A DNA stretch of 64,000 nucleotides from positions 1,751,001 through 1,815,000 of the forward strand of contig OY986968.1 in assembly GCA_963920575.1 (NCBI GenBank). Reading direction: 5' to 3'. Made by a program: the position numbers and the translations under genes. The notes under the pieces are model-generated. The model was not told the origin of the DNA, searched no databases, and saw nothing but the letters and a program-made list of their open reading frames with translations. Of the stretch, positions 60,401 through 64,000 are shown piece after piece. This DNA comes from Narthecium ossifragum (lineage: Eukaryota; Streptophyta; Magnoliopsida; Dioscoreales; Nartheciaceae). How positions within the stretch are numbered: the stretch's first letter is position 1; each line of letters begins with the position of its first letter.

Positions 60401-63085
60401 GATCCTCACTTTGCTTCAAAAGCGATTCTTTCATTACCCTGCAATCCTCAATTTCCTTTCTCAGTTCTGATTGTAGCAGAAGAAACTGATTCCTTTCCTC
60501 GGCAGTGACTTTAAGATTTTCATTCTCTTCGTTGATTCTCTGTTTTTCAGCTTCTATTGTAGCCTTTAATCCCTTCAGCTCGGCATTAAGTTTCACCAGC
60601 TCACCAGTATCATTAGCTAGTTGCTTCTTCTCAGCATCCAACTTTTTCTCTTCAATCTCCATAGTTCTCTCCCTTTCCTTGAAAGCTTCCAGCTCACAAT
60701 CAAGTTCTGCCTCTTTGGCTTTCAACTCTTCCATTCGACAATCTAGTGCTTGTTCTCTCTTATAAATTTGGTCCTCTTTGGCATTAACTTCATTTGCCTT
60801 CTTCTCCACGGCCTCCAATTTGTTTTTCAACTCTTTGTCCAACGATTTCCTCCTCTGATCCAACTCCAACTCAACCTCCTGCCTTTTTGCATCCAGAGTT
60901 GCAGCATGATTATCAAGAAGCTTTTGAATCTCCGTCTGCCGTAAATTCCAGAAGAATGAGTCAGTCACAATAAGCAATATGAAAAAACACACAATTTCAT
61001 TATGTAGCCTACATGAAATTACAATCCTGATGGACAGAACAAAAAAATGGAACATAAATGCTAGCTAAAACTTCAAACGATAAGAACTCACTGTTTCTCG
61101 GGCATCAAGTTTTTCTTCTAACTCAATTAAATCTCGCTCTTTCTTCTCTAAGTTCACTTCCTTAGCCTTAGCTTCCTGCAAACATGGTTAGGGAATAAAG
61201 AGTCAATTCATAACTTTTATCATTTATCATAATATAACAAACGAGAAACATAAGTGAAAGAACTTGACCTCCTCTTTGGAAGCTAAATCTTGCAGTCTTT
61301 TGTAGAAGTTTTCCTCTTTCTCTTTCAGCGAATTATTAGATATCTCTATCTTCTTACGTGCCTCCTTGAGTTCTTCTTCTTTCTTCTTGAGATTCCTATC
61401 TGCTTCATTTGCCCTTGCTTCTCTCTCATTCATGGAACTCTGCTCATCAGCAAGCCTCTTCTGTCTATCGTGCAAATCACTTTCCCACTTTTGCAAGTGT
61501 TCCCTTTGCTTAGCAAACTCCTTCTCATGATCTATCTTTCTGAATAGACAATATTTAAAATCACAGTCACTAAATAGTAGAAGCAAAACCTACAGAAGAA
61601 AATAAAAAAATAGGGTTGCCTCATAGGTACATTTTTTTAAGAAAATATGAATAAAAAATGGGAAAAACAAAGCTACATAAAATCCATACCCTGCATTCAA
61701 TGAAACACATTCTCTTTGGATCTTCCGTTCACGAGCCTCCAACTCCTCTAATTTTCTATCTACATCTGAACTTTTCCGCCTTGCTTCTGCTAATTGGGCA
61801 TCCGCAAGATGCAACTTTCGCTCAATATCCAGAGACTTCTCTTCAAGACTAGCCTCAAGAGCATGAGCTTCGGCCAACTTCTTATCAGATGTAAATTTAA
61901 CTTCGGCATTTTCAGAACGCATCTCATGCAGAGCCTTTTCAAGCTGCATATGAAAAGGGGGTTTATGAGAATGATTAACAGAGCTCACACGGCAGATCCA
62001 ACAAAACAAGAAACAGAAGCTAGTTATACATATAAAGTTAATTAGGTAAACAAATGTGTAGATATCGATGTGAACAATCAGCTTCTGTGTAAAGAGAAAA
62101 AAATCCTAAAGTAACCAAATGCTTCAGCATAACAACTACATCAATGTGAACAAGCAACAACCACGTACATATAAAAAACAAAGCTAGGGTAAGGAAAAGC
62201 TTGAATAGAGCTAAGCAAAGTCCCGGAGGCTTTAAAACCCGACAATAGCACATAATGATATCCAAAGATATAAGAAGAAAAGTGAGACCCATCAAACTTA
62301 TAATGAGAAGACACAATCAGTTGCAGTACAAATACTGCTTTTAGAACACTGACTAGATATAATTGAGCTCCCACGAAAAAATATATGAAGAAAAAAGTCG
62401 GAAAATGACTACAGACAAGTCCTGATTAGATGATACAACTAAAGAATGGACAGGGATGTGTTCGGCTCACTTGCAAGCAACCTTTTGAATACCAAACCAA
62501 ATACTCAAAAGACCTTAACCTCCACTACAGTTGCATGTCTGTGATTGATTCATGTGGTGGAAACTCATGATTGCCCACATTAGACATTCCACAATCCTCT
62601 TTCACCAACTAGATCCAGAAAAGTGGTCTTAAAAAATTAAGCCTATAATACCAGAGTAGCTAGAGTAAATTCTCATAATGTCCTACATAGAATTGCTTAT
62701 TCCAGAAATACGCTTGCTATTGCTTTTCTATCCGAATAAGAAAGACAAAGGCATGGGGCTCGGAATCTAGAGGAAGTAAACAAGAACTAGCCCTTGAACT
62801 CATCTAAGTAGTTGGTTTATTTTTATATCCTAAATCATTTGCAGCAAAGTAGAATACATAAAATGGATTCCTTACATCAGCAACACACTGCTTTTCCACT
62901 CCCAATGCCTTCCACAAGTTCTCCCCTCGCTTCTCTAGATCAGATACAGCTATCAAGTGTGCCGCTTGCTCCCGCTTTAGAATCTCCTCACTTTCTGCCA
63001 ATCCTTGTCTGATTTGTTCATATCTAGAAGTCCATTCTTTCTTTTCAATGAGAAGGAGCCCCATATTAAATTGGTAGTCATGAAG
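57411..63085 (-). CDS. Nuclear matrix constituent protein, NMCP1/CRWN1-type (5' end outside window)
   Basis: A long coiled-coil lamina-like protein of the plant nuclear periphery that helps set nuclear shape and chromatin position. Exons seen in coding order: 62876-63085, 61690-61943, 61269-61539, 61092-61175, 58741-60935, 58033-58318 and 57411-57638. Together they are 3528 nt (1175 residues plus stop) in one frame. Family blocks are [52 protein letters not shown], a long heptad-rich rod, then [16 protein letters not shown] and [16 protein letters not shown] basic segment ([20 protein letters not shown]) may be the nuclear localisation signal. The end [10 protein letters not shown] is the conserved NMCP1 C-terminus. 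The first exon or exons, about the first hundred residues, lie beyond 64000. The last two introns are placed from splice sites and are less certain. Confidence 0.92.
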
Positions 63086-64000
63086 CTGTTCATAAGATCA
63101 AGCAAATAATGTGCTTAGAATGCATAGCCTCGTTGCAAGAAGCATTTCAAATCACAGGCAATAAAGTCTACGCTGAAAAATGAGTTCAATAAGAGAGACG
63201 ATTCACGAGACACTAACAACTGAATTCCTGAATCTGCTTAAACATGTCTTTCCAGATATAGTGCGTAGATCAACTTCAAAACCACAAGCAAAAAATAAAT
63301 AAATATTGAAACATAATGAAATTAATGGCCATTTCTCCAATGCAGGCAAACACTTCTGTAACAACATAATCAACAAACCAAAATTACTAATAGCACTTGG
63401 CAAGATAGTCTATTCGATCTGTTTACTCACAATTGATGATATTATCGCAGTAGAAATCGTTGGTACGCTGCTGTAATGTCCAAAAGAAAATGGGAAAGAA
63501 AACAATCTTGTCCTATCAACATGTTTTAGAAAGACGCAGTTCACCTACATTCAAAAATATCTCTGCAAGGGCACTTTGTTATGGAATATGTACAAAAGTT
63601 TTCATTGATAGCATTAGTTAATCATGAACATGAATCTAAGATGGTCCAGGCAAACACCGACACGTTAACAACTAAAGACAAAATTCTACAAAACTAATCT
63701 ACGCTTATGGCAGCACCAAGTTGTAACCTGGTTGCCCAGATTTGCACCACCACATGCTAATCACATTTTGTACCTCTAACTCCTAAATTTAAGCCCACTT
63801 ATGCAACACCATACCATGCAGGTTTCAGCAGCATATACTTGATTTTCCATTTTTCCTCTCTGACATCAAGAGTTCATCTTAACTACATGCTAAGCAAGAC
63901 CAAACTTAAAAGCCACGAGATCATATAATAAAACAAATCTACATAATACTTAGAAGACGACATGCAAAAATTGATGGTATGTGCTGGAGAGTTTACTGTT
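63086..64000 (-). other. Intron of the NMCP1-like gene
   Basis: It lies upstream of the 63085 acceptor on the coding strand. No exon matching the NMCP N-terminal head is found before the window edge, so the start codon is outside. Confidence 0.7.

Overview
This is a plant nuclear DNA window. The evidence is split genes with GT-AG introns, plant-specific families (an IDA-like peptide, a plant HAC acetyltransferase, an NMCP/CRWN lamina protein, a PII-2-like LRR protein), and dense nested plant retrotransposons and MITEs. A monocot is my weak preference; no single feature proves it. There is one 200-base run of N (19424-19623).

Layout. 0.1-7.2 kb is transposon-rich: a hAT MITE, a broken pectin-methylesterase-inhibitor gene between 43-bp inverted repeats, and an old solo LTR (family 1) that carries a second solo LTR (family 2). 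7.3-15.8 kb holds a 568-codon gene for a ZCCHC8-like CCHC/PSP-domain RNA-processing protein (+), with a second hAT MITE in its last intron. 15.8-26.0 kb is an accessory stretch: a TIR element, an F-box/DUF295 pseudogene, minisatellites, a hairpin MITE, a Pack-MULE-like element with a 9-bp target duplication, an IDA-like peptide gene (-) and Helitron-like ends. 26.04-36.07 kb is one complete Copia retrotransposon (-) with identical 5-bp target duplications. It is interrupted by two solo LTRs, each with its own exact 5-bp target duplication, and by a tRNA-derived SINE. 36.2-37.34 kb is a PIF/Harbinger-like element built of 207-bp tandem repeats.

39-50.6 kb is a p300/CBP-type histone acetyltransferase gene (HAC, +). 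Its sixteen inferred coding exons total 4632 nt, an exact multiple of three. 52.6-54.4 kb is a two-exon PII-2-like LRR protein (-). 57.4 kb to beyond the right edge is an NMCP1/CRWN1-type nuclear lamina protein (-); its first exons lie outside the window.

The genes form no operon or pathway. HAC (chromatin), CRWN (nuclear periphery) and ZCCHC8-like (nuclear RNA decay) are separate nuclear housekeeping functions; the LRR protein and the IDA-like peptide are cell-surface or secreted signalling genes. The strongest unexplained patterns are paired GATCGATC palindromes at about 22-23-bp spacing in both solo-LTR families, and a run of small hairpins with compensatory stem changes in the Copia leader.
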